A DNA stretch of 64,000 nucleotides from Kumtagia sp963820075 (GCA_963820075.1 CAWFYS010000012.1:248001-312000), one strand, 5' to 3'; counted from the stretch's first letter, positions 51,514 to 60,558 are shown. The notes: generated from the letters alone by a model not told the origin. Program-made: numbers and translations.

Positions 51514-52911
51514 TCAATGATCCATGGCCTTGACGATTTCCTCGGTCATCTTCTTGGCGTCACCGAGCAGCATCATGGTGCCGTCCTTGTAGAACAGCGT
51601 GTTGTCGATGCCGGCATAGCCCGATCCCAGCGAACGCTTGACGAACAGGCAGGTGCGCGCCTTGTCGACGTCGAGGATGGGCATGCCGTAGATCGGCGAG
51701 GATTTGTCGTCGCGCGCGGAAGGGTTGGTGACGTCGTTGGCGCCGATGACATAGGCGACATCGGCCTGGGCGAACTCCGAGTTGATGTCCTCCAGTTCGA
51801 ACACCTCGTCATAGGGCACATTGGCTTCGGCCAGCAGCACGTTCATGTGGCCCGGCATGCGGCCGGCGACCGGGTGGATCGCGTACTTCACCTCGACCCC
51901 GGCGGCTTTCAGCTTGTCGGCCATTTCGCGCACCGCGTGCTGCGCCTGGGCGACGGCCATGCCGTAGCCCGGCACGATGATCACCTTCTGCGCATTGGCC
52001 ATCAGATAGGCGGCGTCATCGGCCGAGCCCTGCTTGACCGTGCGCTCGATGCCGTCGCTGGCTGCAACGGCCGTCTCGCCGCCGAAGCCGCCCAGGATGA
52101 CCGAGATGAACGAGCGGTTCATGCCCTTGCACATGATGTAGCTGAGGATCGCGCCCGACGAGCCGACCAGCGCGCCGGTGATGATCAGCGCCAGATTGCC
52201 GAGCGTGAAGCCTAGGGCGGCCGCCGCCCAGCCCGAATAGGAGTTGAGCATCGACACCACGACCGGCATGTCCGCGCCGCCGATCGGGATGATGAGCAGC
52301 ACGCCCAAGGCCAGGGACACAATTACGATCAGCCAGAAGACCGCCTTCAATTCGGTGGCGACCAGGAGCACGATCAGCACCACGAGCGCGATGCCAAGCA
52401 CGATGTTGATGGCATGGCGGGCCGGCAGCATGATCGGCTTTCCGGACATGCGCCCGTCGAGCTTGAGGAAGGCGATGACGGAGCCGGTGAACGTTATGGC
52501 GCCGATCGCCACGCCGAGGCTCATTTCCACCAGCGCCTGGCTGTGGATGTCGCCGACCGTGCCGATGCCGAAGCTGGTTGGCGCATAGATCGCCGCGGCA
52601 GCCACCAGGACGGCGGCAAGGCCGACGAGGCTGTGGAAGGCCGCGACCAATTGCGGCATCGAGGTCATGGCGATGCGGCGCGCCGTATAGGCGCCGACGC
52701 TGCCGCCGGCGGCCAGCCCGATGACGATCAGCCCGAAGCGGCCGGCCGACGGCGTGGCCAGCGCCAGCGTGGTCAGGATGGCAATTGCCATGCCGACCAT
52801 GCCGTACATGTTGCCCTGCCGGCTGGTCGTCGGATGCGACAGGCCCCTGAGCGCCAGGATGAACAGAATGCCGGAGACGAGGTAGAGGAAAGAGGCGAGG
52901 TTGGCGTTCAT
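51514..52911 (-). CDS. pntB: NAD(P) transhydrogenase subunit beta
   Basis: PntB is the membrane and NADP-binding subunit of proton-translocating transhydrogenase, which makes NADPH from NADH at the expense of the proton gradient. The 465-residue protein has nine or so membrane helices (LASFLYLVSGILFILALRGL at the start) and a C-terminal NADP domain (VIIVPGYGMAVAQAQHAV, HPVAGRMPGHMNVLLAEANV, YVIGANDVTNPSA). It starts one base after the pntAb stop. A hairpin terminator follows. Confidence 0.95.
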   Translation of the reverse strand: MNANLASFLYLVSGILFILALRGLSHPTTSRQGNMYGMVGMAIAILTTLALATPSAGRFGLIVIGLAAGGSVGAYTARRIAMTSMPQLVAAFHSLVGLAAVLVAAAAIYAPTSFGIGTVGDIHSQALVEMSLGVAIGAITFTGSVIAFLKLDGRMSGKPIMLPARHAINIVLGIALVVLIVLLVATELKAVFWLIVIVSLALGVLLIIPIGGADMPVVVSMLNSYSGWAAAALGFTLGNLALIITGALVGSSGAILSYIMCKGMNRSFISVILGGFGGETAVAASDGIERTVKQGSADDAAYLMANAQKVIIVPGYGMAVAQAQHAVREMADKLKAAGVEVKYAIHPVAGRMPGHMNVLLAEANVPYDEVFELEDINSEFAQADVAYVIGANDVTNPSARDDKSSPIYGMPILDVDKARTCLFVKRSLGSGYAGIDNTLFYKDGTMMLLGDAKKMTEEIVKAMDH

Positions 52912-52912
52912 C

Positions 52913-53335
52913 TCACTTCTCTTTCTTCTTGTACATGGCAAGCATGCGCTGGGTCACGAGGAAGCCGCCGAAGATATTGACGGCGGCCAGCGCCATGGCC
53001 ACCACACCGAAGCCGGTCGCCAGTCCCGAGGCCGAGATGCCGACCGCCAGGAGGGCGCCGACCACGATCACCGAGGAAATGGCGTTGGTGACGGCCATCA
53101 GCGGCGTGTGCAGCGCCGGCGTTACCGACCAGACGACGTAGTAGCCGACGAAGATCGCCAGCACGAAGATCGCGAGGCGAAAGACGAAGGGGTCGATCGC
53201 CCCGCCCGAAATCGCATGCGCCGCATCGCCCGCGGTTTCCGCGGCAGCCGGCGCGAGGTCCTGAAGAGCGGCGCGGACAGCGGCCGTCGCCTTGTCGAGC
53301 TGTTCGAGCGCCTGTTCCAGCGTGGTATGTTCCAT
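52913..53335 (-). CDS. pntAB: NAD(P) transhydrogenase subunit alpha, membrane part
   Basis: A 140-residue membrane part of the alpha subunit, which in alphaproteobacteria is a separate gene. After an extended N-terminal helix (LEQALEQLDKATAAVRAALQ) three hydrophobic helices follow (FRLAIFVLAIFVGYYVVWSV, NAISSVIVVGALLAVGI, VAMALAAVNIFGGFLVTQRM). The ATG overlaps the stop of the first gene by one base (TAATG) and the pntB start follows one base after its own stop, so all three are coupled. Confidence 0.92.
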   Translation of the reverse strand: MEHTTLEQALEQLDKATAAVRAALQDLAPAAAETAGDAAHAISGGAIDPFVFRLAIFVLAIFVGYYVVWSVTPALHTPLMAVTNAISSVIVVGALLAVGISASGLATGFGVVAMALAAVNIFGGFLVTQRMLAMYKKKEK

Positions 53336-54588
53336 TACGTTTCTTCCCCGCTCTTCTTGGTGCTGGCCTTCCTGCGGCCCGCCGGCTTATCCGCTGGCGC
53401 CACCGTATCCGGCTCGGATACGCTGGCCGGCTCCACGGCTTCTGCCGCCGGCGCTGCACCGGCGAAATTCGGATGCACGACCTTGCCGCCGTCCGTCAGC
53501 ATCGTCGCCTTGACCAGCTCGTCGTCGCGGTTGATGGCGATCTGCTTCGACCCCTTGTCGACCATCGTCTCGAGGAAGGCGAACAGGTTCCTGGCATAGA
53601 GCAGCGAAGCCGAGGCCGCGACGCGACCCGCAACGTTGAGATGGCCGACGATCTTGACGCCGTTGGCGGTGGTGACGACCTTGCCGGCCTCGGCGCCCTC
53701 GACATTACCGCCGCGCTCGACGGCGAGGTCGACGATCACCGAGCCCGCCTTCATCGAGGCGACCACCGCCGCCGAAACCAGCTTCGGCGCCGGCCGGCCG
53801 GGAATGAGCGCCGTGGTGATCACTATGTCCTGCTTGGCGATGTGCTCGGCCGTCAGCGCCGCCTGCTTGGCCTGGTACTCTTTCGACATTTCCTTGGCGT
53901 AGCCGCCCGCCGTCTCGGCGGCCTTGAACTCCTCGTCCTCGACCGCCAGGAATTTAGCGCCGAGCGACTGCACCTGCTCCTTCACCGCCGGGCGCACGTC
54001 GGTGGCCGTGACGACGCCGCCAAGCCGGCGCGCCGTGGCGATCGCCTGCAAGCCGGCGACGCCGACGCCCATGACGAATATCCTGGCGGCGGGCACGGTG
54101 CCGGCGGCCGTCATCATCATCGGCAGGGCGCGGTCATATTCGGCCGCGCCGTCGATCACCGCCTGGTAGCCGGCTAGGTTGGCCTGGCTGGACAAGACGT
54201 CCATCGCCTGCGCACGCGTGATGCGCGGCATGAGTTCCATGGCGAACGCAGTTACGCCCGCCTTGGCCATGGCGGCGATCGCCGCGTCATTGCCATAGGG
54301 GTCCATTATGGCGAGCACCGCCGCGCCCGGCTTGTAGCCCCTGAGCTCGGCCTCGGTCGGACGGCGGACCTTGAGCACCACGTCTGCTTTTGCAGCGTCG
54401 GATACATTGCCGATCGTAGCGCCGGTGGCCTGGTAGTCGGCGTCGATGATGCGCGAGCCCAGCCCGGCGCCCGTCTCGACGATAATTTCGAAGCCAAGTG
54501 CTTTCAGCCGCTTTACCGTGTCCGGTGAAGCGCCGACGCGCCGATCGTCGGCGTCGATTTCCTTTGGAATGAAAACTATCTGTCCCAC
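53335..54588 (-). CDS. pntAA: NAD(P) transhydrogenase subunit alpha, NAD-binding part
   Basis: A 417-residue cytosolic NAD(H)-binding subunit related to alanine dehydrogenase. Seen: FIPKEIDADDRRVGASPDTV at the start, the Rossmann motif IFVMGVGVAGLQAIATARRL, DVRPAVKEQVQSLGAKFLAV, DIVITTALIPGRPAPKLVS and VIVDLAVERGGNVE. The C-terminal 50 residues are a Lys/Ala/Pro-rich tail unlike the conserved core, ending KKSGEET. It starts the pntAA-pntAB-pntB operon. Confidence 0.95.
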   Translation of the reverse strand: MGQIVFIPKEIDADDRRVGASPDTVKRLKALGFEIIVETGAGLGSRIIDADYQATGATIGNVSDAAKADVVLKVRRPTEAELRGYKPGAAVLAIMDPYGNDAAIAAMAKAGVTAFAMELMPRITRAQAMDVLSSQANLAGYQAVIDGAAEYDRALPMMMTAAGTVPAARIFVMGVGVAGLQAIATARRLGGVVTATDVRPAVKEQVQSLGAKFLAVEDEEFKAAETAGGYAKEMSKEYQAKQAALTAEHIAKQDIVITTALIPGRPAPKLVSAAVVASMKAGSVIVDLAVERGGNVEGAEAGKVVTTANGVKIVGHLNVAGRVAASASLLYARNLFAFLETMVDKGSKQIAINRDDELVKATMLTDGGKVVHPNFAGAAPAAEAVEPASVSEPDTVAPADKPAGRRKASTKKSGEET

Positions 54589-54661
54589 CGCCTGAATCCC
54601 CTCCGGTTGGAACGCTTCCCCTCGGCGCGCAGCCGCTGCCGCCGATTACGGAAAAGACGCG

Positions 54662-54910
54662 TCAGGTAATGTGTGCTGGGATGTCGCGCAGCAGATAGCC
54701 GCCGCCGGCCAGAACCACGATAAACAGCACGAGCGCGGAAAAGAAGCCTCCACCGCCGAAGAAGGCGAAGGCCAGGGCGGCAAGCAACCCAACGCAGATG
54801 ATCCCGCCCCATTTTGCGAGTTGGACGAACATCTTATAGGTGCGATCGTGCTCGGAATAATCCATGCGGGCGCCCAGTTCGAGCGGTCCGGTCGGGGTGT
54901 GGTCGGCCAT
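54662..54910 (-). CDS. aa3-type cytochrome c oxidase subunit IV
   Basis: An 82-residue small subunit of the alphaproteobacterial aa3 oxidase (PF07835). The signature HDRTYKMFVQLAKWG (24-38) is followed by hydrophobic helices (IICVGLLAALAFAFFG and FSALVLFIVVLAGGGYLL). GGAGGGAG before the ATG at 54910 sets the start. It stands 74 bases upstream of pntAA on the same strand; the remaining oxidase genes are not in this window. A membrane energetics grouping with pnt is inferred. Confidence 0.9.
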   Translation of the reverse strand: MADHTPTGPLELGARMDYSEHDRTYKMFVQLAKWGGIICVGLLAALAFAFFGGGGFFSALVLFIVVLAGGGYLLRDIPAHIT

Positions 54911-55334
54911 ACGTCTCCCTCCGAAAGTCGTATCCCGGCACATAGCGAAATCGCAACGTAAGGGCAATGCGGCAATTCGGCCCGAGCTACGAAAAGTGCG
55001 CGGTGTTTTTCCCGGCAATAAACGCGGCGAACCCCCGCCAACCGGTCTTTCCAAGCAGGCTTGCGGGATTCGCCAGTCTTAATTCTTGTCTTGTCGCAGA
55101 TTTCCGCGAAAAAATCGCGGGGTACTTTTTCGAAACCTGCTCAGGCGAGCCAGCGCTTCCTGCGCTTGTAGTGCTTCACGTCGCGGAACGACTTGCGGCC
55201 CTCGCCGCCTATGCAAAGCGTCAAAGCTTAAATTCGGGACAACGGGCACAAGCCCGTCCCCCGCCAGCCGAATCGTCTCCAAGTCGGGCACACGACCTTG
55301 ACGTCCTGTTTCGCATTCGGCGCGGTGCTTTTGC
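54911..55334. other. Intergenic region with family A remnant
   Basis: The 424 bases upstream of subunit IV hold a degenerate family A repeat and, at 55141-55224 (minus strand), a 27-codon TTG-started frame LTLCIGGEGRKSFRDVKHYK, then RRKRWLA, without a ribosome binding site. I recognise no gene here. This position often holds dut next to coaBC in relatives, but no dut is present. Confidence 0.45.
55052..55144 (-). repeat. Dispersed repeat, family A (degenerate)
   Basis: AAGCAGGCTTGCGGGATTCG, then CTTGTCTTGTCGCAGATTTC and GAAACCTGCTCAGG: the same order of blocks as the other family A copies (inverted, as at 28319) but with about one third of positions changed. Confidence 0.6.
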
Positions 55335-56552
55335 TCAAACCTCTACAGTTCGCAGCCGCCCGGCGATCAGCCCGGCGAGCCGCCGCGCCACTTCGTCCTT
55401 CTCCATCTCGGGCCATTCCTCGACGCCTGACTTGGACACGATGCGCACCCGGTTGCGGTCGCCACCCATGACGCCGCCCTCGGCGCTGACGTCGTTGGCG
55501 ACGATGAAATCCGCGCCCTTGCGCTTCAGCTTGGCCTGCGCATTGGCGACGAGATTCTGCGTTTCGGCGGCGAAGCCTACGACGAGGTAGGGCCGCTGCG
55601 CATGCCGGCCGACCGTGGCGAGTATGTCCGGATTCTCCGTCATCCGGAGCATGAGCGGACCTTCTCCGGCAATTTTTTTGATCTTTTCGCCGGCCGCACT
55701 CGCGGTGCGCCAGTCCGCCACGGCGGCAACGAACACCGCGGCATCCGCCGGCAGTTCAGCCTCGACAGCTTCCATCATCTGCCTTGCCGTCTCGACATGG
55801 ATCGTCTCGACGCCGGCGGGATCGGCCAGCGTCACCGGACCGGAGACCAGACGCACCTTCGCACCCAGTGCGGCCAGCGCGGCGGCGATCGCGTGGCCCT
55901 GCTTGCCCGACGAGCGATTGGCGATGTAGCGCACCGGGTCGATGGGCTCGTGCGTCGGCCCCGAGGTGACGATGATCTTTGTGCCCGCCAGCGGCCCTGG
56001 TTTGCGAGCCAGCGCCGCCTCGATCGCCGACACGATCTCCAGCGGCTCCGCCATGCGCCCTTCGCCCGCCTCGCCGCTTTCAGCCATCTCCCCCTTGTTC
56101 GGGCCTATGAAGATGACGCCGTCCTTCGTCAATGTCGCGCGGTTGCGGCGCGTCGCCGGGTGGTCCCACATCTTCGGGTTCATCGCCGGCGCCATCAGCA
56201 CCTTTGTGTCGGCGGCAAGCAGGACCGCCGAAGCAAGGTCATTGGCAAGCCCGTGCGACAGCTTCGCCATCAGATCGGCGGTGGCCGGCGCCACCACGAT
56301 CAGGTCGGCCTCGCGCGCCAGCCTTATATGGCCGACATCATGCTCGTCCTCGCGATCGAAGAGGTCGGTGAAAACACGGTCGGCCGTCAGCGTGCCGACC
56401 GACAGCGGCGTGATGAATTGCTGCGCCGCCGCCGTCATGACGGCGCGCACCGCCGCGCCCCGTTCCCGCAGGCGACGGATGAGGTCGAGCGTCTTGTAGG
56501 CGGCTATGCCGCCGCCGACGATCAGCAGGATGCGCTTGCCGGAAAGGGTCAT
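55335..56552 (-). CDS. coaBC: Phosphopantothenoylcysteine decarboxylase/synthetase
   Basis: A bifunctional coenzyme A enzyme. The CoaC half (flavin decarboxylase) starts LSGKRILLIVGGGIAAYKTL, with DVGHIRLAREADLIVVAPAT (His in the first) and PAMNPKMW. The CoaB half (CTP-dependent synthetase) follows from about 190, with ANRSSGKQGHAIAAALA, AAVADWR and the C-terminal NDVSAEGGVMGGDRN. The ATG at 56552 overlaps the stop of the decayed vapC remnant. 405 residues. ubiB lies upstream across the remnant. Confidence 0.95.
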   Translation of the reverse strand: MTLSGKRILLIVGGGIAAYKTLDLIRRLRERGAAVRAVMTAAAQQFITPLSVGTLTADRVFTDLFDREDEHDVGHIRLAREADLIVVAPATADLMAKLSHGLANDLASAVLLAADTKVLMAPAMNPKMWDHPATRRNRATLTKDGVIFIGPNKGEMAESGEAGEGRMAEPLEIVSAIEAALARKPGPLAGTKIIVTSGPTHEPIDPVRYIANRSSGKQGHAIAAALAALGAKVRLVSGPVTLADPAGVETIHVETARQMMEAVEAELPADAAVFVAAVADWRTASAAGEKIKKIAGEGPLMLRMTENPDILATVGRHAQRPYLVVGFAAETQNLVANAQAKLKRKGADFIVANDVSAEGGVMGGDRNRVRIVSKSGVEEWPEMEKDEVARRLAGLIAGRLRTVEV

Positions 56553-56692
56553 CTGAGCGGCGTGTCCCAAGGATTGATAAGCTTGATTCCGCAGTTGTCA
56601 AAATCGCGAATGTTTCTGGTCGCCACGGCAAATCCGTGCGCGCGCGCAATTGCGTTGGCGATCCCGAAAGCGGAACGGGTGGCGACGAGCAT
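56549..56692 (-). pseudogene. VapC-type PIN toxin remnant
   Basis: Only 47 residues remain: a short N-terminal piece MLVATRSAFGIANAIARAHG joined to the C-terminal end of a PIN domain (FAVATRNIRDFDNCGIKLIN, then PWDTPLR). A full PIN toxin is about 140 residues; the middle, including the first acidic catalytic residues, is missing, while the last ATRNxxDF motif remains. It directly follows the antitoxin remnant and its TGA overlaps the coaBC ATG. The deletion would inactivate the ribonuclease. Confidence 0.75.
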
Positions 56693-56697
56693 CACGA

Positions 56698-56945
56698 TCA
56701 ATCGATGGTCGGCGGTGGGCGCGACCTCTCCGGTATCTCCAGTTCGAACCCACCATGAGGTTCGACCAATTCACGAATGGCGTCATAGAGATTGTCGTGT
56801 TGTCGATGCTTTTTCTCGTCTTCGCGCGCGGCGCGTCGTAGTATCGTGCGAACTTCCTCCTCAAGCGAATTGCCATGGCGGGCCGCCCGCAGCCGCAAGA
56901 CCCACTTGGTTTCCTCGTCCAGATTTCGAACTGTCAAGAGGCCAT
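56698..56945 (-). pseudogene. VapB/FitA-type antitoxin, start codon frameshifted
   Basis: The body LTVRNLDEETKWVLRLRAAR, then HGNSLEEEVRTILRRAAR is an RHH antitoxin of the FitA/VapB group. The expected start ATGGCCTC is present with GGAGGG 7 bases upstream, but the sequence then reads TTGACAG, one base short, so that frame ends at once (ATG GCC TCT TGA). The frame can be entered only from a TTG at 56937. The partner toxin is also deleted, so the pair is decayed; the antitoxin might still be expressed weakly. Confidence 0.7.
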
Positions 56946-57016
56946 GAAGGCACCCTCCGCGATGAACGGCCTGCAATGTATTGCAACCCAATCGTGCCGT
57001 CAACGTGGAGAGAGTC

Positions 57017-58591
57017 TCAGACCAGCTTCCACGCAATATACACCATGGCCGCCGCGATCACCCACAACGCCACGCGGCCCGAACGGGTATGCCGTGCCTC
57101 GGCCTTGCCGATGGCGCGGGCCGTAGCTTCGTCGAATCGCAGCCCTTGTTCGGCCATCGCGTCGATCTCGCGTGTCAGCCTTTCGGTCCGCGCCGCCAGA
57201 TCGGGCGCCTGGCGGGCCAGCGAAAGCAGCGCATTGGCGCCGTCGCGGGCATCGTCCAGAAGCCCGCGAGGTCCCAGATTCTGCCTGATCCAGTGACCGA
57301 CGACCGGCTCCGAAGTCTTCCACATGTTGAAAGCCGGGTCGAGCGTACGTGCCACGCCCTCGACCACCACCATGGTCTTCTGGAGAAGGACGAGTTCCGG
57401 CCTGGTCTCCATGTCGAACAGCTCGGTCACTTCGAACAGCAGGGTGAGCAGCTTGGCCATCGATATGGTCTCGGCCGGCTGGCCATGGATGGGCTCGCCG
57501 ATCGCGCGTATGGCCTGGGCGAAGGCGTGGACATTATGCTTGCGCGGCACATATCCGGCCTCGAAATGCACTTCGGCCACGCGCAGGTAATCGCGGGTGA
57601 TGAAGCCGTACAGGATTTCCGCGAGGAAGCGGCGCTCCTTCTTGCCGAGCCGGCCGGTGATGCCGAAATCGACCGCGACGATATCGCCGGCCGCGTCGAC
57701 GAACATGTTGCCGGGATGCATGTCGGCATGGAAGAAGCCGTCGCGCAGCGTATGCCGCAGGAAGGACTGGACGAGGTTGGCCGCGATCGCCTTGAGGTCG
57801 TGGCCGGTTTCGCGAAGTTTCTCGACGTCGTTGAGCTTGATGCCGTCGATCCAGTCGACCGTGAGGACGTCGCGGCCGGTGCGCTCCCAGTCGACCGAAG
57901 GCACGCGGAAACCTGGGTCGTCCTTGGTGTTCTCGCCGAGTTCGGAATAGGCGGCCGCTTCCAGGCGGAAATCCATTTCGATCTTGGTGGTCTGGGCGAG
58001 CGTCTCTGTCACCTCGACAGGGCGCAGCCGGCGCGCGGACGCAATGAAGCGCTCCTGCAGGCGCGCGGCAAGGAAATAGCTCTCCAGATCGCGGAAAAAG
58101 GCGCGCCGCACCCCCGGCCGTATGACTTTCACGGCGACCTTGCGCGGCTCGCCATCGCGCATGACTTCGGCGGGATGGACCTGCGCGATCGACGCGGCGG
58201 CGACCGGCTCTTCGAAGGACACATATAATTCGCCGACCGGGCGGCCAAGCGAGCCCTCTATGGCGGCCCTGGCCTGCGCGATCGGAAAGGTGGCCATCTG
58301 GTCGTGCAGTTGGGCGAGGTCGAGCGCGATCTCGTCGCCGACCACGTCCGGCCGCGTAGCCAGGAACTGGCCGAGCTTGACATAGGACGGTCCGAGCCGC
58401 GACACGGCCTCGGCCAGCCGCTCCGGACGCTCGCGCTGCTTGGCGCGCCGGCGGGTAAGCAAGGTGGCGAGGCGCCAGGCAAAACGCGGCGCGCCCGTCA
58501 GTTCATCGCCGGGCAACGCGGCGAACACACCCTCGCGCGTCATGATCCAGCCTGCCCTGACGAGCCGGAAACCTGCTCCGATCGAACTCAT
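57017..58591 (-). CDS. ubiB: Ubiquinone biosynthesis ATPase/kinase-like protein UbiB
   Basis: UbiB is an atypical kinase-fold ATPase needed for coenzyme Q synthesis. The 524-residue protein has KxGQ (PSYVKLGQFLATRPD, K72), the Ala-rich loop AAASIAQVHPA, VAVKVIRPGV, HADMHPGN and DFGITG, plus a C-terminal membrane helix (LWVIAAAMVYIAWKLV). All kinase-like residues are in place. It starts 13 bases after ubiE, so they form a ubiE-ubiB unit, which in relatives continues to coaBC; the decayed TA pair intervenes here. Confidence 0.95.
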   Translation of the reverse strand: MSSIGAGFRLVRAGWIMTREGVFAALPGDELTGAPRFAWRLATLLTRRRAKQRERPERLAEAVSRLGPSYVKLGQFLATRPDVVGDEIALDLAQLHDQMATFPIAQARAAIEGSLGRPVGELYVSFEEPVAAASIAQVHPAEVMRDGEPRKVAVKVIRPGVRRAFFRDLESYFLAARLQERFIASARRLRPVEVTETLAQTTKIEMDFRLEAAAYSELGENTKDDPGFRVPSVDWERTGRDVLTVDWIDGIKLNDVEKLRETGHDLKAIAANLVQSFLRHTLRDGFFHADMHPGNMFVDAAGDIVAVDFGITGRLGKKERRFLAEILYGFITRDYLRVAEVHFEAGYVPRKHNVHAFAQAIRAIGEPIHGQPAETISMAKLLTLLFEVTELFDMETRPELVLLQKTMVVVEGVARTLDPAFNMWKTSEPVVGHWIRQNLGPRGLLDDARDGANALLSLARQAPDLAARTERLTREIDAMAEQGLRFDEATARAIGKAEARHTRSGRVALWVIAAAMVYIAWKLV

Positions 58592-58604
58592 GCCTGAGCG
58601 ACCG

Positions 58605-59381
58605 TCAAAGCTTCCAGCCGGAATGCAGCGCGGCGATGCCGCCGGAATAATTGCGCCACGTAACCCGGTCGAAACCGGCGCGCCGGATCATGTCGGCGAA
58701 GTTCACCTGGTTTGGGAATTTGCTGATGGATTCCACCAGATAGGCGTAGGGTTCGCCGTCGCCGGTCACGATCCTGCCGATCCGAGGAATGGCGTTGAAC
58801 GACCATGCCTCGTAGGTCCGGTCGAGCAGCGGCATGTCGACCTCCGAAAATTCGAGGCACAGGAAGCGGCCGCCGGGCTTCAGCACGCGAAAGGCCTCGG
58901 CAAGCGCGGTGTCGATATGCGGTACGTTGCGGATACCGAAGGCGATCGTGTAGGCGTCGAAGGTCTCGTCGGGAAACGGCAGTTCTTCCGCATTCGCCTC
59001 GACGAAATCGATGCTGCCCTCAAGGCCGCGCTTGCCGGCGCGCTCGCGCCCCACCGCCAGCATCGAGCCGTTGATGTCGAGCACGGTCGCCGCCGCGTGG
59101 CCGTGCGAGGCATCGACAATGCGCAAGGCAATGTCGCCCGTGCCGCCCGCGACGTCGAGCGCCGCCCAGCCCTTGCGGCGCGGCGGGTTGAGCCAGGCGA
59201 CCATCGCGTCCTTCCACAGGCGGTGCAGGCCTCCCGACATGATGTCGTTCATCAGGTCGTACCGGTTGGCGACGCGGTGAAAGACCGCGTTGACGAGGGG
59301 TTGTTTCTCGCCCGCGCCGACATCGCGGAAGCCATATGAGCTTTCCATGCCGCCCGCGGTGGTTATGCGCTGATGTGCCAT
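58605..59381 (-). CDS. ubiE: Ubiquinone/menaquinone C-methyltransferase UbiE
   Basis: A 258-residue SAM-dependent C-methyltransferase of quinone biosynthesis. Motifs are FHRVANRYDLMNDIMSGGLH, the SAM site LDVAGGTGDIALRI, FVEANAEELPFPDETFDAYT, FGIRNV and GGRFLCLEFSEV. The start MAHQRITTAGG at 59381 is the best ATG; MESSYGF further in is possible. It is divergent from the adenosine deaminase gene, with a 106-base shared promoter gap, and coupled to ubiB downstream. Confidence 0.95.
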   Translation of the reverse strand: MAHQRITTAGGMESSYGFRDVGAGEKQPLVNAVFHRVANRYDLMNDIMSGGLHRLWKDAMVAWLNPPRRKGWAALDVAGGTGDIALRIVDASHGHAAATVLDINGSMLAVGRERAGKRGLEGSIDFVEANAEELPFPDETFDAYTIAFGIRNVPHIDTALAEAFRVLKPGGRFLCLEFSEVDMPLLDRTYEAWSFNAIPRIGRIVTGDGEPYAYLVESISKFPNQVNFADMIRRAGFDRVTWRNYSGGIAALHSGWKL

Positions 59382-59487
59382 AAAACTTGAACCGTTCTCC
59401 GGTTTACAACCATACCCGATGCACCGTGGGGGCGCTATTGTCCAGCGCCGCCGTGAAAGTGCCGCGATTCGCGCTGAGGTCCCACAG

Positions 59488-60462
59488 ATGCCGCTCACCG
59501 CCGAAATTCATTGCCACGTCGAAGGTGCCGCGGATCCTGGGCTCGTGCTGGAGCAGGCGCGCAAATATGGCAAGGACGCCTCGCCCTACATTCGCGACGG
59601 CTGCTTCGTCTGGCATGATTTCACGTCTTTCCTTCAGGCCTATGACTTCGCCGCCGACCTGTTCCGCACCGAGCAGGATTATGCCCGCCTGACCGAACAT
59701 TACCTCACCAGCCTGGCCCGCGACGGGGCCGTCTATTCCGAGGTTTTCACCTCGCCCGACCACGCGCGCAGGGCAGGCCTGTCGCCGGCCGCCTACACCA
59801 ACGCGCTTGGCGAGGGGATGTTGCGGGCCCGTGACAAGACCGGGATCGAGGGCCGCATGATCGTCACGGGCGTACGGCATTTCGGCGTGGAGGCGGTCGA
59901 GGCGGCGGCCCGCTTCGCCGCGAACTGCGCTCATCCGCTGGTGACCGGTTTCGGCATGGGTGGGGACGAACGGCAGGGCGACATGGCGGATTTCGTGCGC
60001 GCCTTCGAAATCGCGCGCGAGGCCGGCCTTGGCATTACCGTGCATGCCGGAGAGTTCGGCGGATGGGAGAGCGTGGCCGAGGCGCTGGATCATGTAAGGC
60101 CGAGCCGCATAGGCCACGGCGTCCGCGCCGTCGAAAACCCGGACCTCGTTCGGCGTATCGCCGATGAAGGCATCGTGCTGGAATGCTGTCCCGGCTCGAA
60201 CATCGCGCTGAAAGTCTTCGACAGCTTTTCCGCCCATCCGTTTCCCGCCCTGCGCGCGGCCGGCTGCAAGGTGACGCTCAATTCCGATGACCCGCCCTAT
60301 TTCTGGACGTCCCTGAAGAACGAGTATGATCTCGCGGCCATGCATTTCGGGCTGACGGAAAAGGCGCTGGCGGCCGTCACGCGGACGGCGATCGAGGCCG
60401 CCTTTGTCGACCGCAAGACCAAGAAGGCGCTTCTGGCGCGGCTCGGCGGCAAGACCCGATGA
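59488..60462 (+). CDS. add: Adenosine deaminase
   Basis: A 324-residue amidohydrolase that deaminates adenosine (or related nucleosides) to inosine. Zinc and catalytic motifs: AEIHCHVEG (H8, H10), HAGEFGG, IGHGVRAV and LNSDDPPYF. Length fits the short rhizobial adenosine deaminase. GAGGT 8 bases before the ATG at 59488 supports this start over upstream in-frame codons. It belongs to the nucleoside salvage cluster with upp, deoA, punA and cdd, and is on the opposite strand to the last three. Confidence 0.9.
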   Translation: MPLTAEIHCHVEGAADPGLVLEQARKYGKDASPYIRDGCFVWHDFTSFLQAYDFAADLFRTEQDYARLTEHYLTSLARDGAVYSEVFTSPDHARRAGLSPAAYTNALGEGMLRARDKTGIEGRMIVTGVRHFGVEAVEAAARFAANCAHPLVTGFGMGGDERQGDMADFVRAFEIAREAGLGITVHAGEFGGWESVAEALDHVRPSRIGHGVRAVENPDLVRRIADEGIVLECCPGSNIALKVFDSFSAHPFPALRAAGCKVTLNSDDPPYFWTSLKNEYDLAAMHFGLTEKALAAVTRTAIEAAFVDRKTKKALLARLGGKTR

Positions 60463-60558
60463 AGGCCGGGGAAAACGCCCGTCCCTGACCGTCCCGGCTT
60501 TTCTCCGGCTGACAAGCCCGGCTAGTATCGTGCGAAGCACTTCAGAAGGATCGAAAAC

